From positions 2,397,001-2,461,000 of the forward strand of contig NZ_OY776414.1 of assembly GCF_963675585.1 (NCBI RefSeq): 64,000 bases of DNA. Direction: 5' to 3'. Source of the DNA: an uncultured Draconibacterium sp. Its GTDB lineage: Bacteria > Bacteroidota > Bacteroidia > Bacteroidales > Prolixibacteraceae. Made by a program: the position numbers and the translations under genes. Shown in pieces: positions 1-8,525 of this stretch (its first letter is position 1; every line of letters starts with the position of its first letter). Below the pieces are notes generated by a model that was not told the origin of the DNA, made no database searches, and worked only from the letters and a program-made list of their open reading frames with translations.

Positions 1-822
1 GCCATTTTTCATTGGTTTGCCTTACTTGGAAAATACCAACACGACGAACTTGAAAGCGAATTTATGACAATTATTAGGGAAAAAGGATTACGGCAGGAAG
101 ATCCGTTTAACCAAACTATCGTTCGTGCCCAAATTAATTTTGTTAACGAAACGATTTCCTATCGCGAAATAATTCATCAAGTTGCCGTAATTCTTTCCAA
201 CGAACTTAATATCGAAAGCAAAGTTATTGAAACGGAATTCATGAAAACCGGTCCAATTGACCTTTCGCTTGCAGTACCCGAAGTATCGTTACATTATGCA
301 AAATTTCAGAATATCGACCAACCAAAACTTCATATTGTACTTTCAGAAAATGGGATAAACAAAATATCTGAGAAATTTGATTCCGGATTTGAGAACAGGG
401 TAAATGTCTTCTTTTTTATGGTAAACGCAGAAGAAAAACCAAAACAGCAGCTTCGTATGCTATCCGGCATTTTGGATATTGCAGAACGCGATCATTTTAT
501 TAAAGATATTCTATTATTGAAAGAGGAACGAAAAATTATAGAATACCTACTTCTTAACAAACAATACATTACTTTTGGCTTATTAAGGAACACAAATTCT
601 GAAATCTTCATTAATAAAAGATTGATGGATATTATTCTGCCCCCCGATGTGTTGGTTGTTTTTATTGAACGTGGCACCAGTACTTTTGCACCAAAAGGGA
701 AAACCATTTTAAAAGAAAACGACATCCTGACAATTATAGGCGAAACTGCATCGGTTAAAGCACTTTATGATCGATTTATTTTTGAGGATGACCAGTCATC
801 AGAAACATACTCAGCAGGCTAA
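1..822 (+). CDS. C-terminal part of a membrane transporter with PTS-EIIA-like and RCK_C (TrkA-C) domains, 5' truncated
   Basis: The frame is open from the first base of the window, so this is the 3' end of a longer gene; 273 residues are visible. The middle of the fragment (about residues 55-165) resembles a type-2 PTS EIIA fold. The last 75 residues resemble an RCK_C/TrkA-C ligand-binding domain (ILPPDVLVVFIERG ... LKENDILTIIGE). Such soluble tails regulate amino-acid permeases and cation antiporters, so the missing upstream part is probably a multi-span transporter. No clear GIAIPH-like EIIA active-site motif is visible; the corresponding stretch reads LAVPEVSLHYAKF, so phosphotransfer activity is doubtful. 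The gene is convergent with the antiporter that follows, 42 bp away. The identity of the membrane part cannot be seen here. Confidence 0.6.
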   Translation, partial: AIFHWFALLGKYQHDELESEFMTIIREKGLRQEDPFNQTIVRAQINFVNETISYREIIHQVAVILSNELNIESKVIETEFMKTGPIDLSLAVPEVSLHYAKFQNIDQPKLHIVLSENGINKISEKFDSGFENRVNVFFFMVNAEEKPKQQLRMLSGILDIAERDHFIKDILLLKEERKIIEYLLLNKQYITFGLLRNTNSEIFINKRLMDIILPPDVLVVFIERGTSTFAPKGKTILKENDILTIIGETASVKALYDRFIFEDDQSSETYSAG

Positions 823-864
823 TTCCTGATTCATCAACTTTACTCTCAATGATGCTTTTTTAGC

Positions 865-2124
865 TTAATCCAGGTTAATCTCTTCTATCTCCACTACTTC
901 TGCTTTACTCGTTTGTTCACTACTATCTCCGCGCACATTGTCGTTCTTATTTCCCTTGCTCATAGCAATTAATGCCAATGCCATAATAACACTGGTTGCA
1001 ATTATTACCACAAACAGTACTCCCCTTTCGAAACTTTCTGTCTTTAGGGACTCGGGAATGGCAAAGAACAAAAGAACCGTTATTAATCCTTTGGGAGCAA
1101 TAAATGTTTGCGGCATAGTGTCTTTTCCTTCCACGACAAAAAACAATCCGAAACGTAATACATAAGTCACAATCAAAAAGATCATACTTACCAACCATAC
1201 TTTCCAACTCAGCAATGACATTAAAGGCAATGTCATCCCGAAAACCACAAAAAAGAAGGTTCGAACCAGAAAAGATGTTTCGGCGGTGATCATTTTAAAC
1301 TGCAGGTACACTTTATCGATACTGGCATCGATAAGCCATTCTTCCAGTTTCCCGAATAGCAGCACCTTATGGTTTCGCAGCAACAAACCAAACATTAAAA
1401 TTATTATAAGCGACGAAAGATGAAACAACTTGCCAATGTCGTAAAGTAAGACCAACACAGCTAAAAAGAGAAAAAACTTGGCTTCTCCTTTTATGTTCTG
1501 AATAATGTATAAAAGCCCGTAGCTAAGTACCAGTGATATTATCAGGGTGATCATTATATTTCCACCTATGGTAAAACTTAATTGTCGCATTCCCTCAGTA
1601 TCAAGATTTTCAACAATCGTATAAAAAATCATAATCCCAAGAATATCGGAAAAAGTGCTTTCATAAATCATAAATTCCCTTTTGTAAGGAGTGAGGTTGC
1701 CAACGCTTGGAATGATAATGGCGCTGCTCATTATCGAAAGCGGAAGTGCATAAACCAAAGCAGGTAAAAATTCGATATCGGGCAGAAAAAACTGGATTAC
1801 GATAGAAATAGCAACCGAAGTTAGCCCAAGCGAAAAAAAAGCAATTACAAACGATTTCCAGATGATGGGCCACTTCTCCTTCTTTAATTCCAGATCGAGA
1901 GCAGCCTCCAATACTATCATTATTAAACCAACAATTCCGAGCACTTCAAGTGAGTTGTAATAGTTGGGCTCCATATCCAGCCGCACAAGTACCTCCTGAA
2001 TAATAACTCCCAAACCGATTAGCATAAGTACACTGGGAATATTCGTTTTTTTTGCAAGCATGCTTGTAAAAAACGAAATGATAATTATTAAACAGAGTCC
2101 TATTAAAAAAAGATAAGCGTTCAT
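865..2124 (-). CDS. Cation:proton antiporter (Na+/H+ exchanger family)
   Basis: This is a 419-residue integral membrane protein with about 12 hydrophobic segments and the general layout of the CPA (Na_H_Exchanger) superfamily. It has an N-terminal hydrophobic hairpin (NIPSVLMLIGLGVIIQEV) and a conserved polar stretch in the middle (LPLSIMSSAIIIPSV ... ESTFSDILGIMIFY). The acidic residues E and D in the ESTFSDILG segment correspond to the region carrying ion-binding residues in this family; this is family knowledge and not proven here. The last 30 residues are hydrophilic and charged (cytoplasmic tail). It would exchange Na+ or K+ for H+ across the inner membrane. The gene is monocistronic, convergent with the preceding transporter, and separated from the upstream mutarotase by a terminator-like hairpin. 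Confidence 0.85.
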   Translation of the reverse strand: MNAYLFLIGLCLIIIISFFTSMLAKKTNIPSVLMLIGLGVIIQEVLVRLDMEPNYYNSLEVLGIVGLIMIVLEAALDLELKKEKWPIIWKSFVIAFFSLGLTSVAISIVIQFFLPDIEFLPALVYALPLSIMSSAIIIPSVGNLTPYKREFMIYESTFSDILGIMIFYTIVENLDTEGMRQLSFTIGGNIMITLIISLVLSYGLLYIIQNIKGEAKFFLFLAVLVLLYDIGKLFHLSSLIIILMFGLLLRNHKVLLFGKLEEWLIDASIDKVYLQFKMITAETSFLVRTFFFVVFGMTLPLMSLLSWKVWLVSMIFLIVTYVLRFGLFFVVEGKDTMPQTFIAPKGLITVLLFFAIPESLKTESFERGVLFVVIIATSVIMALALIAMSKGNKNDNVRGDSSEQTSKAEVVEIEEINLD

Positions 2125-2181
2125 TTTTGGTTTCTTTGCTACAAATTACAAAAACAAGTGAAAAGCGCAATTGTTTTACAT

Positions 2182-2210
2182 AAAAAAGCCACCTCAATTT
2201 ATGAAGTGGC
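2182..2210 (-). terminator. Rho-independent terminator after the mutarotase gene
   Basis: Read on the minus strand, GCCAC(T)TCA and TGA(G)GTGGC pair around an AT-rich loop and are followed by TTTTTT. It lies about 110 bp past the mutarotase stop codon and about 60 bp before the antiporter start, so it should isolate the two genes. Confidence 0.65.
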
Positions 2211-2318
2211 GGTTAAGATCTTAAAATTCATTACTTTCTATTGCAACTAACTGCAGCCACATTGGCAACATTTCATTTCACAATTTAGAAATACTGTAAA
2301 CTGAGACTGTAAACTTTC

Positions 2319-2666
2319 TTATTTATCCATTTTATAAATACGTTCCATTAACTGCCACTTTTCATCGGCCGAAGCTTCTGCTGAAGTTTTTTGGTATTGA
2401 GAAACATAAGCTTCCCACTCTGACTGACGCGGTTTGGTTGCCAACTCTTTCATGGCCTTTTCATGATCGAAATCAGCAAGCGTATCCATAATCATAAAAA
2501 GCTGGGTTCCTAAAATGTAGATTTCCATGTCAACGATTCCCACCTCGCGCATTCCCTGTGTTATTTCGGGCCAGGCAGCGCCCGGTGCGTGTACTTTTTT
2601 GTAGGCTTCTATTAATTTGGGATCATCTTCTAATTTTAGCGCTTTGCAATATCTTTTGTATTCCAT
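2319..2666 (-). CDS. L-rhamnose mutarotase family protein (RhaM/DUF718)
   Basis: At 115 residues this is the usual length of the small dimeric alpha/beta-barrel mutarotases of the RhaM family, which interconvert the alpha and beta anomers of L-rhamnose or related deoxysugars. The N-terminal YCKALKLEDDP and VHAPGAAWPEI segments match the family; His26 sits where the catalytic histidine of E. coli RhaM lies, and the QSEWEAYV segment supplies the conserved Trp. The neighbouring FucP-type symporter and the aldose dehydrogenase / lactonase genes suggest it feeds a sugar 1-dehydrogenase with the right anomer. The substrate could be L-fucose, L-galactose or L-rhamnose. It lies downstream of the fucP terminator, so it probably has its own promoter or depends on read-through. 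Confidence 0.85.
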   Translation of the reverse strand: MEYKRYCKALKLEDDPKLIEAYKKVHAPGAAWPEITQGMREVGIVDMEIYILGTQLFMIMDTLADFDHEKAMKELATKPRQSEWEAYVSQYQKTSAEASADEKWQLMERIYKMDK

Positions 2667-2744
2667 TTTTTTAATTGTGTAATGAGATGAATAATAAGGT
2701 TATAAAAAATCCGATTGGTATTTACTGTAACTCAAAAAGATCTT

Positions 2745-2792
2745 AAAAAGGGATCCGATCCGTGTGTAATACAACATATACGGATCGGATCC
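2745..2792 (-). terminator. Perfect-stem terminator after the FucP-type gene (GATCCGATC palindrome family)
   Basis: GGATCCGATCCGT (2751-2763) and ACGGATCGGATCC (2780-2792) form a 13-bp perfect stem with a 16-nt loop. On the minus strand the stem is followed by CCCTTTTT, so it should terminate transcription just after the symporter gene, whose stop is 15 bp away. Nearly the same stem recurs at 9568-9608 and, in weaker form, at both ends of the 39.5-40.2 kb island. Confidence 0.75.
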
Positions 2793-2806
2793 TTCATTAA
2801 CAAAAT

Positions 2807-4105
2807 CTAATTTGCTTTTAAGGCTTTGTAAGTTCGTCGGCCATAAATGGCAATTACCACAAAACAAATAAATGGTAAAACGAAGGAGAAATTAACGGCG
2901 GGTAAAAATCCGATTGTGCCCTGGTCGATAATTAATCCCTGAAGCGGTGGCATAAGTGCTCCGCCAACAATGGCCATTACCAAACCGGCAGCACCAAGTG
3001 TTGCATCGTCGCCAACATCTTCAAGTGCAATTCCGTAAATAGTTGGAAACATTAACGACATAAATGCCGAAGTAGCAACCAGCAAATACAAGCCCGGCAT
3101 TCCCTGAATTAGAATGACGCCTGAGGTTGTAATCATTCCGCCAATGGCAAAAAGCATTAGCATGAAACGCGCGTTTAAGTATTTCATTAATGCAGTACTT
3201 ATAAAACGGCTTGCAATAAAAATTGCCATTGCAACAATGTTGTAGTTTTGCGCTTCTGCTTTCGATAAACCTAAATTTTCGGCATACTGAATGATAAATG
3301 TCCAACACATAATTTGTGCTCCCACATAAAACACCTGTGCCAATACGCCTTCACGATAAATCTTATTTGCAATTAAGCGCTTAAACGAATCCATCGGGTG
3401 AATTTCATGATCTGCACTTTCGCGTTTAGGCATTTTTGCCACGGCAATCACAACTAACATGGCAATAACAACAAAGCCTAAAATAACATATGGATTTCGG
3501 ATGATTCCTAAATCGTTTGTACGCACAACAGCTTTTTCAGCAGCACTTAAAGTATCGAAAACCAGATTTCCGGCCGCATCTCTTTTATCCGATTCGAGGG
3601 AAGACAGAATGAGCTTTGAAGCCACAAACATGCCTAAAATTGATCCCATTGGATTGAAAGACTGCGCCAGGTTTAAACGGCGTGTTGCCGTTGCCGGGTC
3701 GCCCATCGACAAAATGTATGGATTTGCAGTAGTTTCCAAAAAAGCCAGGCCAAAGGTTAAAATGTACAAGGAAACCAAAAAGAATCCAAAAATCTCGAAC
3801 TGTGCGGCGGGGAAAAACAGAAGAGCTCCCACAGCATACAAGGCCAACCCAATTATAATTCCAAGTTTATAACTGTACTTTTTAATAATTAGTGCGGCAG
3901 GAATTGCCATTGTTGCATATCCGCCGTAAAATGCAAATTGTACCATAGCCGCCTTTGCATTCGAAATTTCCATAACGGTTCGAAACGCAGCAACCATAGG
4001 ATTTGTAATATCGTTGGCAAATCCCCATAGCGCAAATAAGCTCGTAATTAAAATAAAGGGCACAAGAATTTTCTTCTCGACAACCACCTTTTTCAGATCG
4101 TTCAT
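2807..4105 (-). CDS. fucP: L-fucose:H+ symporter-like MFS permease (FucP family)
   Basis: This 432-residue, 12-span major facilitator protein belongs to the FHS/FucP family, which imports L-fucose and related 6-deoxy or L-sugars with protons. Acidic residues expected in the transport path are present: Asp32 in FANDITNP and Glu123 in FLETTANPYI, matching the Asp46 and Glu135 regions of E. coli FucP. The RRLNLAQSFNPMGS segment is also typical. A hydrophilic stretch around residues 175-200 is an extra loop. It lies in a minus-strand sugar-catabolic group and ends immediately before a strong terminator. A CGTCAT repeat occupies part of the gap to the upstream manC gene, so a separate promoter is possible. 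The substrate is inferred from the neighbours. Confidence 0.85.
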   Translation of the reverse strand: MNDLKKVVVEKKILVPFILITSLFALWGFANDITNPMVAAFRTVMEISNAKAAMVQFAFYGGYATMAIPAALIIKKYSYKLGIIIGLALYAVGALLFFPAAQFEIFGFFLVSLYILTFGLAFLETTANPYILSMGDPATATRRLNLAQSFNPMGSILGMFVASKLILSSLESDKRDAAGNLVFDTLSAAEKAVVRTNDLGIIRNPYVILGFVVIAMLVVIAVAKMPKRESADHEIHPMDSFKRLIANKIYREGVLAQVFYVGAQIMCWTFIIQYAENLGLSKAEAQNYNIVAMAIFIASRFISTALMKYLNARFMLMLFAIGGMITTSGVILIQGMPGLYLLVATSAFMSLMFPTIYGIALEDVGDDATLGAAGLVMAIVGGALMPPLQGLIIDQGTIGFLPAVNFSFVLPFICFVVIAIYGRRTYKALKAN

Positions 4106-4153
4106 TGATTGATTCGTTTTATTGGTTTAATAAGTTTTTTTGGCTGGCAAATT

Positions 4154-4225
4154 CGTCATTCCATCCGTCAACTGACGGATTAAGAATCTCCTTTGAGAAG
4201 ATGCTGAAACCAGTTCAGCATGACG
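4154..4225. repeat. CGTCAT...ATGACG palindromic interspersed repeat, copy 1
   Basis: A 72-bp segment begins CGTCAT and ends ATGACG, with an internal inverted pair (GCTGAA ... TTCAGC) and an additional CCGTCA/TGACGG pair. The same architecture recurs at 59544-59605 and in part at 46453 and 63010-63144. It lies between manC and fucP and looks like a REP-type element. Confidence 0.6.
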
Positions 4226-4252
4226 ACCAGGCTGATTGTAAAATACAACCAG

Positions 4253-5338
4253 TTATAAATACTGTTTTTTATTTTCTGCTTTTAACTGATCAACTATTTT
4301 CTTAATATCCTCTGCATTATCACGTTTGCATACCAAAGTGGTATTTCCATCCCGAACAACAATTACATCTTCCAGACCAACAACTGCCACCAGTTCTTCG
4401 CCTTCGGAATATACGTACGAGTTCCTGGTGTCGAGTAAAATTGTTTCGCCCGCGCCGGCATTGCCATTTTCATCTTTCTTCTCATCGGCCAAATAAACCG
4501 ATTCCCAGCTTCCCAGGTCGTTCCAATCGAAATTGCCTTCAACCAGATAGATGTTTTTGGCGTGTTCCATAATTCCATAATCCACCGAAATACCTTGTAC
4601 TGCACGGTAAATGGTATCCAGTGTTTGATTGTATGTTGGATTTCCCAAATCGGCCTGGATTTTTCGCAGGTCGGCATACAATTCAGGTGCAAATTCGGCA
4701 ACCGCTTTTAAAAATACCGACACTTTAAACACAAACAGTCCGCTGTTCCAGTAAAATCCACCTTGCATTAAGTACTTTGTGGCAGTAGCTTCATCCGGTT
4801 TTTCAACAAAACGCTCCACTTTAAACTGCTTAATCTTTTCTGCGCCGGTAATGTCTTCGGCTGTTTGCACATATCCGTACCCTGTTGCCGGATAAGTTGG
4901 CGTAATTCCAATGGTTACAATTCCATCTTTTTCGTCTGCAATTTTTGCAGCGGCTAAAACAGTATCTTTAAAAAGCTTGTTGTTCTCAATCAGATGATCG
5001 GATGGAGAAACCACCATTATTCCATCGGGATTTTCCAATTCGGCATACATTGCAGCCAAACCAATACACGGCAAAGTATTTTTGCCCACCGGTTCGTAAA
5101 TCAGGTTTTTTTGAGGTAACATGGGAGCTTGCGCTTCCAGAACCTTTGCCTGCGTTGCACTCGATACAATGTAAATATTTTCGTTTTCGGTGAAGGTTGC
5201 AAAACGTTTAATGGTGTCCTGCAACAAAGAATCGTCTCCAAAAATATTTAAATACTGCTTTGGTTTTTCTGTTTTACTGCGAGGCCAAAAACGCGTTCCC
5301 GAACCTCCTGCCATAATTAGTGTATATAGATTTCCCAT
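4253..5338 (-). CDS. manC: Mannose-1-phosphate guanylyltransferase
   Basis: This 361-residue sugar-nucleotide transferase makes GDP-mannose from mannose 1-phosphate and GTP, the precursor of GDP-fucose and mannosylated glycans. The N-terminal LIMAGGSGTRFWPRS signature, the KPKQYL motif, the FVEKPDEATA motif and the SVDYGIMEH motif are all visible. It lacks the C-terminal phosphomannose-isomerase cupin found in longer bifunctional forms. I start it at 5338 because the signature follows 8 residues later; a longer open frame to 5410 adds 24 residues with no family match. It lies 122 bp downstream of the dehydrogenase gene in the deoxysugar locus. Its role there may be biosynthetic and not catabolic. 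Confidence 0.9.
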   Translation of the reverse strand: MGNLYTLIMAGGSGTRFWPRSKTEKPKQYLNIFGDDSLLQDTIKRFATFTENENIYIVSSATQAKVLEAQAPMLPQKNLIYEPVGKNTLPCIGLAAMYAELENPDGIMVVSPSDHLIENNKLFKDTVLAAAKIADEKDGIVTIGITPTYPATGYGYVQTAEDITGAEKIKQFKVERFVEKPDEATATKYLMQGGFYWNSGLFVFKVSVFLKAVAEFAPELYADLRKIQADLGNPTYNQTLDTIYRAVQGISVDYGIMEHAKNIYLVEGNFDWNDLGSWESVYLADEKKDENGNAGAGETILLDTRNSYVYSEGEELVAVVGLEDVIVVRDGNTTLVCKRDNAEDIKKIVDQLKAENKKQYL

Positions 5339-5460
5339 ATCATTCAGTTTAAATTTTATGATTTGCAATGTACTAAAATGATTTTTCAATCTTTGTATCA
5401 GCAAAAGCATAAAATTGTTAAAAAACAGTGACCGTAAAATTTTAACGCCTGCAAATCGGA

Positions 5461-6477
5461 TTAAAAACGAACCAATATTTTCATCACTTTCCCCGGGGCT
5501 TCTGCCCAGTTTTTCATTGCTTCGGGTGCATCTTCCGGCTCCACAATTTCACTTACCAGTAGACTTTCGTCTATCTCATTTGTTCTTAGATATTTCATTA
5601 CTGCATCAAAATCAGAAGGATTGGCATTGCGCGACCCCATAATTTCAAGCTCTTTTTGTACCCAAAGTTTGGTAGCAAACGATACTTCCGATCCGGCGTA
5701 ACCAATACAAACCACACGCCCGGCAAAAGCAACTTCCTCAATGGCCTGTTTGTATGTAATCGGATTACCGGCTGCTTCAATTACAACCGTTGGTCCATTG
5801 TCGTTTGTTATTTTTACCAGTTCATCGTGCAGGTTTTGTTTCAACGAGTTGATTGTAAAGTGGGCTCCCATTTGTTTTGCCACAGCTAACTTGTCGTCGT
5901 CGATATCAACTGCAATTACAGTTGCTCCACGTAAATTTGCACGTACAATAGCTCCTGAACCAATCATTCCGCAACCAAACACAAGCACAGTGTCCGAATC
6001 AGTAACTTTTCCGTTGTCAATGGCATGAAATCCTACGGTCAAAGGTTCAACCAAAGCCAATTCAAGGTCGGTGAGTTCTTTGTCGGCCAATACTTTTTGC
6101 CACGGAACCACAACATATTCAGCCATTGCCCCGTCGCGCTGAACACCCAGTGTTTCGTTGTATCGGCAGGCGTTAAAGCGTTTCTGTTTGCACGAAGTAC
6201 ATTGTCCGCAATTGGTGTAAGGCACAACGGTTACTGCTTGTCCCGGCACAAAATTTTCAGGAACGTTTTCGCCCTTTGATTCAATAACTGCTGAAATCTC
6301 GTGCCCCGGAATCCGCGGGTACTTAACCAATGGATTTTTTCCCAGGTAGGTACTTAAATCGGAACCACAAAATCCAACATATTTTAGTTTGAGCAAAAGC
6401 TCACCGGCTTTGGGTTGTGGTTTTTCCCGTTCGCCCAATTGAATGGTTCCGGCTTGAATTATTTCGATTGTCTTCAT
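5461..6477 (-). CDS. Zinc-dependent medium-chain alcohol dehydrogenase (sugar-acid / threonine-dehydrogenase type)
   Basis: The protein has 338 residues. The catalytic-zinc ligands are visible as Cys37 (FCGSD) and His59-Glu60 (GHE), and structural-zinc cysteines at 90, 93, 96 and 104. The Rossmann motif is FGCGMIGSGA. It oxidises a secondary alcohol with NAD(P)+. It starts 3 nt after the lactonase-type amidohydrolase stop and is therefore translationally coupled to it. A likely substrate is the aldonate produced upstream (L-fuconate or L-galactonate), as with L-galactonate 5-dehydrogenases of the same family; this is an inference from context. No dehydratase or aldolase of the classical fuconate route is present in the window. 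Confidence 0.85.
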   Translation of the reverse strand: MKTIEIIQAGTIQLGEREKPQPKAGELLLKLKYVGFCGSDLSTYLGKNPLVKYPRIPGHEISAVIESKGENVPENFVPGQAVTVVPYTNCGQCTSCKQKRFNACRYNETLGVQRDGAMAEYVVVPWQKVLADKELTDLELALVEPLTVGFHAIDNGKVTDSDTVLVFGCGMIGSGAIVRANLRGATVIAVDIDDDKLAVAKQMGAHFTINSLKQNLHDELVKITNDNGPTVVIEAAGNPITYKQAIEEVAFAGRVVCIGYAGSEVSFATKLWVQKELEIMGSRNANPSDFDAVMKYLRTNEIDESLLVSEIVEPEDAPEAMKNWAEAPGKVMKILVRF

Positions 6478-6480
6478 TTC

Positions 6481-7320
6481 TTATTTATTTAGAATCTGGT
6501 ATAACTTTTCGGCATTTTTAAAATAGAAAAGTTCTTTTTCGTTTTCGCTTAATTTATCAATAACACCAGCTACAACAGCCAACCAGTTTTTATATTCGGT
6601 GGCCACCAAACATACCGGCCAGTCGGAGCCAAACAGTATTCTTTCGGCACCAAAAGCTTCCAGCACCACATCAAAGTATGGTTTCAGTTGCGCTTCTGTC
6701 CAGTTTTTGTAATTGGCCTCGGTAACCATGCCGCTTATTTTACAGCTTACATTTTCGCGTTTGGCCAATTCCTTTAGCAAGTTAGCCCAGGGTTGCAACA
6801 GATTGTCTTTGATTCGTGGTTTTGCAATGTGATCGAGCACAAATTGTTGATTCGGATGCTGATCGACAAATTTAATTGTGTTGGCCAGCTGGTGCTCAAA
6901 AATTAATATCTCATACACCAAATCAAAATCCTTTAGTTTGCTAATTCCGGCGTTAAACTGCTTTCCTAAAATAAACTCCGGATCGGGCTCCCCCTGCACC
7001 ACATGACGCACTCCTTTTAACCACGAATTGTTTTGGTATTTCTCAAGTACCGGTTCAATTTCGGGAGATGTCAGTGGTACCCAGCCGATGATTCCTTTCA
7101 TAAAGTCATGTTCGGCAGCCATCGAGAGTAACCAGTCGGTTTCTTCCAAACACTGACGAGCCTGAACCGAAATTACCCCGTTCACATTTGTTTCTGCCAG
7201 CGTTTGTTTTAAATCATTGGGCAAAAAACTTTTTCGGATGTTCGCCATTTCATCGTCAATCCAGTCAAAATCAACCGGATTGTAATTCCAGTAATGATGG
7301 TGTGTATCAATTATTTTCAT
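6481..7320 (-). CDS. Amidohydrolase_2 family sugar lactonase (L-fuconolactonase/L-rhamnonolactonase-like)
   Basis: This is a 279-residue TIM-barrel hydrolase. The N-terminal IIDTHHHYW contains the HxH metal motif, LDHIAKPR supplies a further histidine, and LFGSDWPV contains the catalytic aspartate typical of the amidohydrolase_2 group. Family members related to this hydrolyse L-fucono-, L-galactono- or L-rhamnono-lactone to the open acid. It lies between the aldo/keto reductase (3-nt gap) and the zinc dehydrogenase (3-nt gap), which fits the order dehydrogenase, lactonase, aldonate dehydrogenase. The specific sugar is not decided by sequence alone. Confidence 0.85.
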   Translation of the reverse strand: MKIIDTHHHYWNYNPVDFDWIDDEMANIRKSFLPNDLKQTLAETNVNGVISVQARQCLEETDWLLSMAAEHDFMKGIIGWVPLTSPEIEPVLEKYQNNSWLKGVRHVVQGEPDPEFILGKQFNAGISKLKDFDLVYEILIFEHQLANTIKFVDQHPNQQFVLDHIAKPRIKDNLLQPWANLLKELAKRENVSCKISGMVTEANYKNWTEAQLKPYFDVVLEAFGAERILFGSDWPVCLVATEYKNWLAVVAGVIDKLSENEKELFYFKNAEKLYQILNK

Positions 7321-7323
7321 GGT

Positions 7324-8364
7324 TTACAAATAAGGATAGTTTTGCTCTATAATATTTTTTGCCTTCAATTCTTCCCAGAATGCTTTTGGCAACTCGTTTT
7401 CCAGCGTTTCCTTGCTTTTCTGCATGCGCCAGGCTTTGCTTGGATTTAACGCAACAGCAGAAATTTGGGGTGCCGACATTGCAAACGATAAACAAGCATC
7501 GCCGGGTTCTACTTCATATTTTTTGCAGATTTCGAAAAACTGTTCACGCCATTTAAAAATTGGCCGGTCACCGGGATCATTTTCATTTAAAATACGGTAA
7601 TCAAAATAGTCACCACCGGTTAAAAATCCGGCATTAAAAATGGCAGAATTGATTATTCCAACACCATCATTATTCAACCGTTTCACAAAATCAACAATTG
7701 CCGTTGGATGATGATAAATGGTAAACTTATTGGCAAACATTACCCAATCGAATTTAACCTTTTCATACAATTCCTGAATTACAAGCCAATCTTTCGACCC
7801 AATTCCGACAGCTTTTACCTCACCGCGCTCCTTTAACTCAAACAAAGCTTTGTAAGCGCCCAAAATATCCTCCATCCTTTTGGCCCGGTCTGCGGCATCG
7901 GCAGCAGCAGCCAAATATTCGTCCGGGTCGTGTACCGAAACCACATCAGGTTTGTATGTTCCGCCCATAAGCTGGCAGCCTTGTTCCCAACATTCCAGTA
8001 TTCCGGTATAACTTATTCTTTGTTCAGCATCGTATTCCAAATTTGCCCACGCTCCCGGTTCAAAAGTCGGTTCGGGAGTTGTTAAGGGCACCCTGTACCA
8101 CCCCAGTTTATTGCTGATGCTTATTTCTGAAGGTTCAATTCCAAGTTTTTCCAGCCCCTGTCCGATTACTTCGAGTGCCAGTCCGGCACCATATTTTCCG
8201 GCACTGTCAATCATTACTTTTCCATCGGTAACCTTAAACCACTCGCGCATGAGCGTTAATTTTTCGTCCATACTTAATGCGCGGTAAAGATTGCCAAGGT
8301 AGCTGGTACCGAAAATTATTTTCGGTACTTCAATCCCGGTTTTTCCAAGTATATTTTTTCCCAT
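7324..8364 (-). CDS. Aldo/keto reductase, probable L-fucose (D-threo-aldose) 1-dehydrogenase
   Basis: This 346-residue AKR has the complete catalytic tetrad in order: Asp53, Tyr58 (DSAGKYG), Lys86 (ISNKLGW) and His145 (SVHDPDEY). The N-terminal LGKTGIEVPKIIFGTSYLGN is typical of aldose 1-dehydrogenases that oxidise L-fucose or L-galactose to the lactone. It is the first gene of a tight three-gene operon and diverges from the LacI regulator across 161 bp that contain a palindromic candidate operator. The family also contains reductases and pyridoxal dehydrogenases, but the adjacent lactonase favours lactone formation. Confidence 0.85.
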   Translation of the reverse strand: MGKNILGKTGIEVPKIIFGTSYLGNLYRALSMDEKLTLMREWFKVTDGKVMIDSAGKYGAGLALEVIGQGLEKLGIEPSEISISNKLGWYRVPLTTPEPTFEPGAWANLEYDAEQRISYTGILECWEQGCQLMGGTYKPDVVSVHDPDEYLAAAADAADRAKRMEDILGAYKALFELKERGEVKAVGIGSKDWLVIQELYEKVKFDWVMFANKFTIYHHPTAIVDFVKRLNNDGVGIINSAIFNAGFLTGGDYFDYRILNENDPGDRPIFKWREQFFEICKKYEVEPGDACLSFAMSAPQISAVALNPSKAWRMQKSKETLENELPKAFWEELKAKNIIEQNYPYL

Positions 8365-8448
8365 TTTTATCCTGAATCGTTTTAATCGTGTATAAAAATC
8401 CTGAATTTGTTTTGAATTCGCAAAGTGTGATTTTCAAGAGTAGTCAAT

Positions 8449-8460
8449 GCAAAGCTTTGC
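8449..8460. promoter_or_regulatory. Candidate LacI-type operator, perfect 12-bp palindrome
   Basis: GCAAAGCTTTGC lies between the divergent aldose dehydrogenase and LacI genes, 37 bp upstream of the lacI -10 box. A half-site GCAAAG lies at 8420-8425. It is a plausible autoregulatory site but lacks the central CG common in LacI operators. Confidence 0.4.
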
Positions 8461-8496
8461 GGAAGTAAAATCATGCTGCAGAACATAAAATTTAAC

Positions 8497-8504
8497 TACA
8501 TTTG
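8497..8504 (+). promoter_or_regulatory. -10 box (TACATTTG) of the LacI regulator gene
   Basis: An exact match to the Bacteroidota -10 consensus TAnnTTTG, 21 nt upstream of the regulator start codon. No convincing -33 TTTG is seen. Confidence 0.55.
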
Positions 8505-8525
8505 TGTCGCAAGAATTAACACTAA

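Noticed and set aside
3459..3872. A 137-codon plus-strand frame inside the FucP-type gene
   Set aside because: It is a shadow of the real minus-strand membrane protein (high Lys/Pro/Ala with no hydrophobic pattern).
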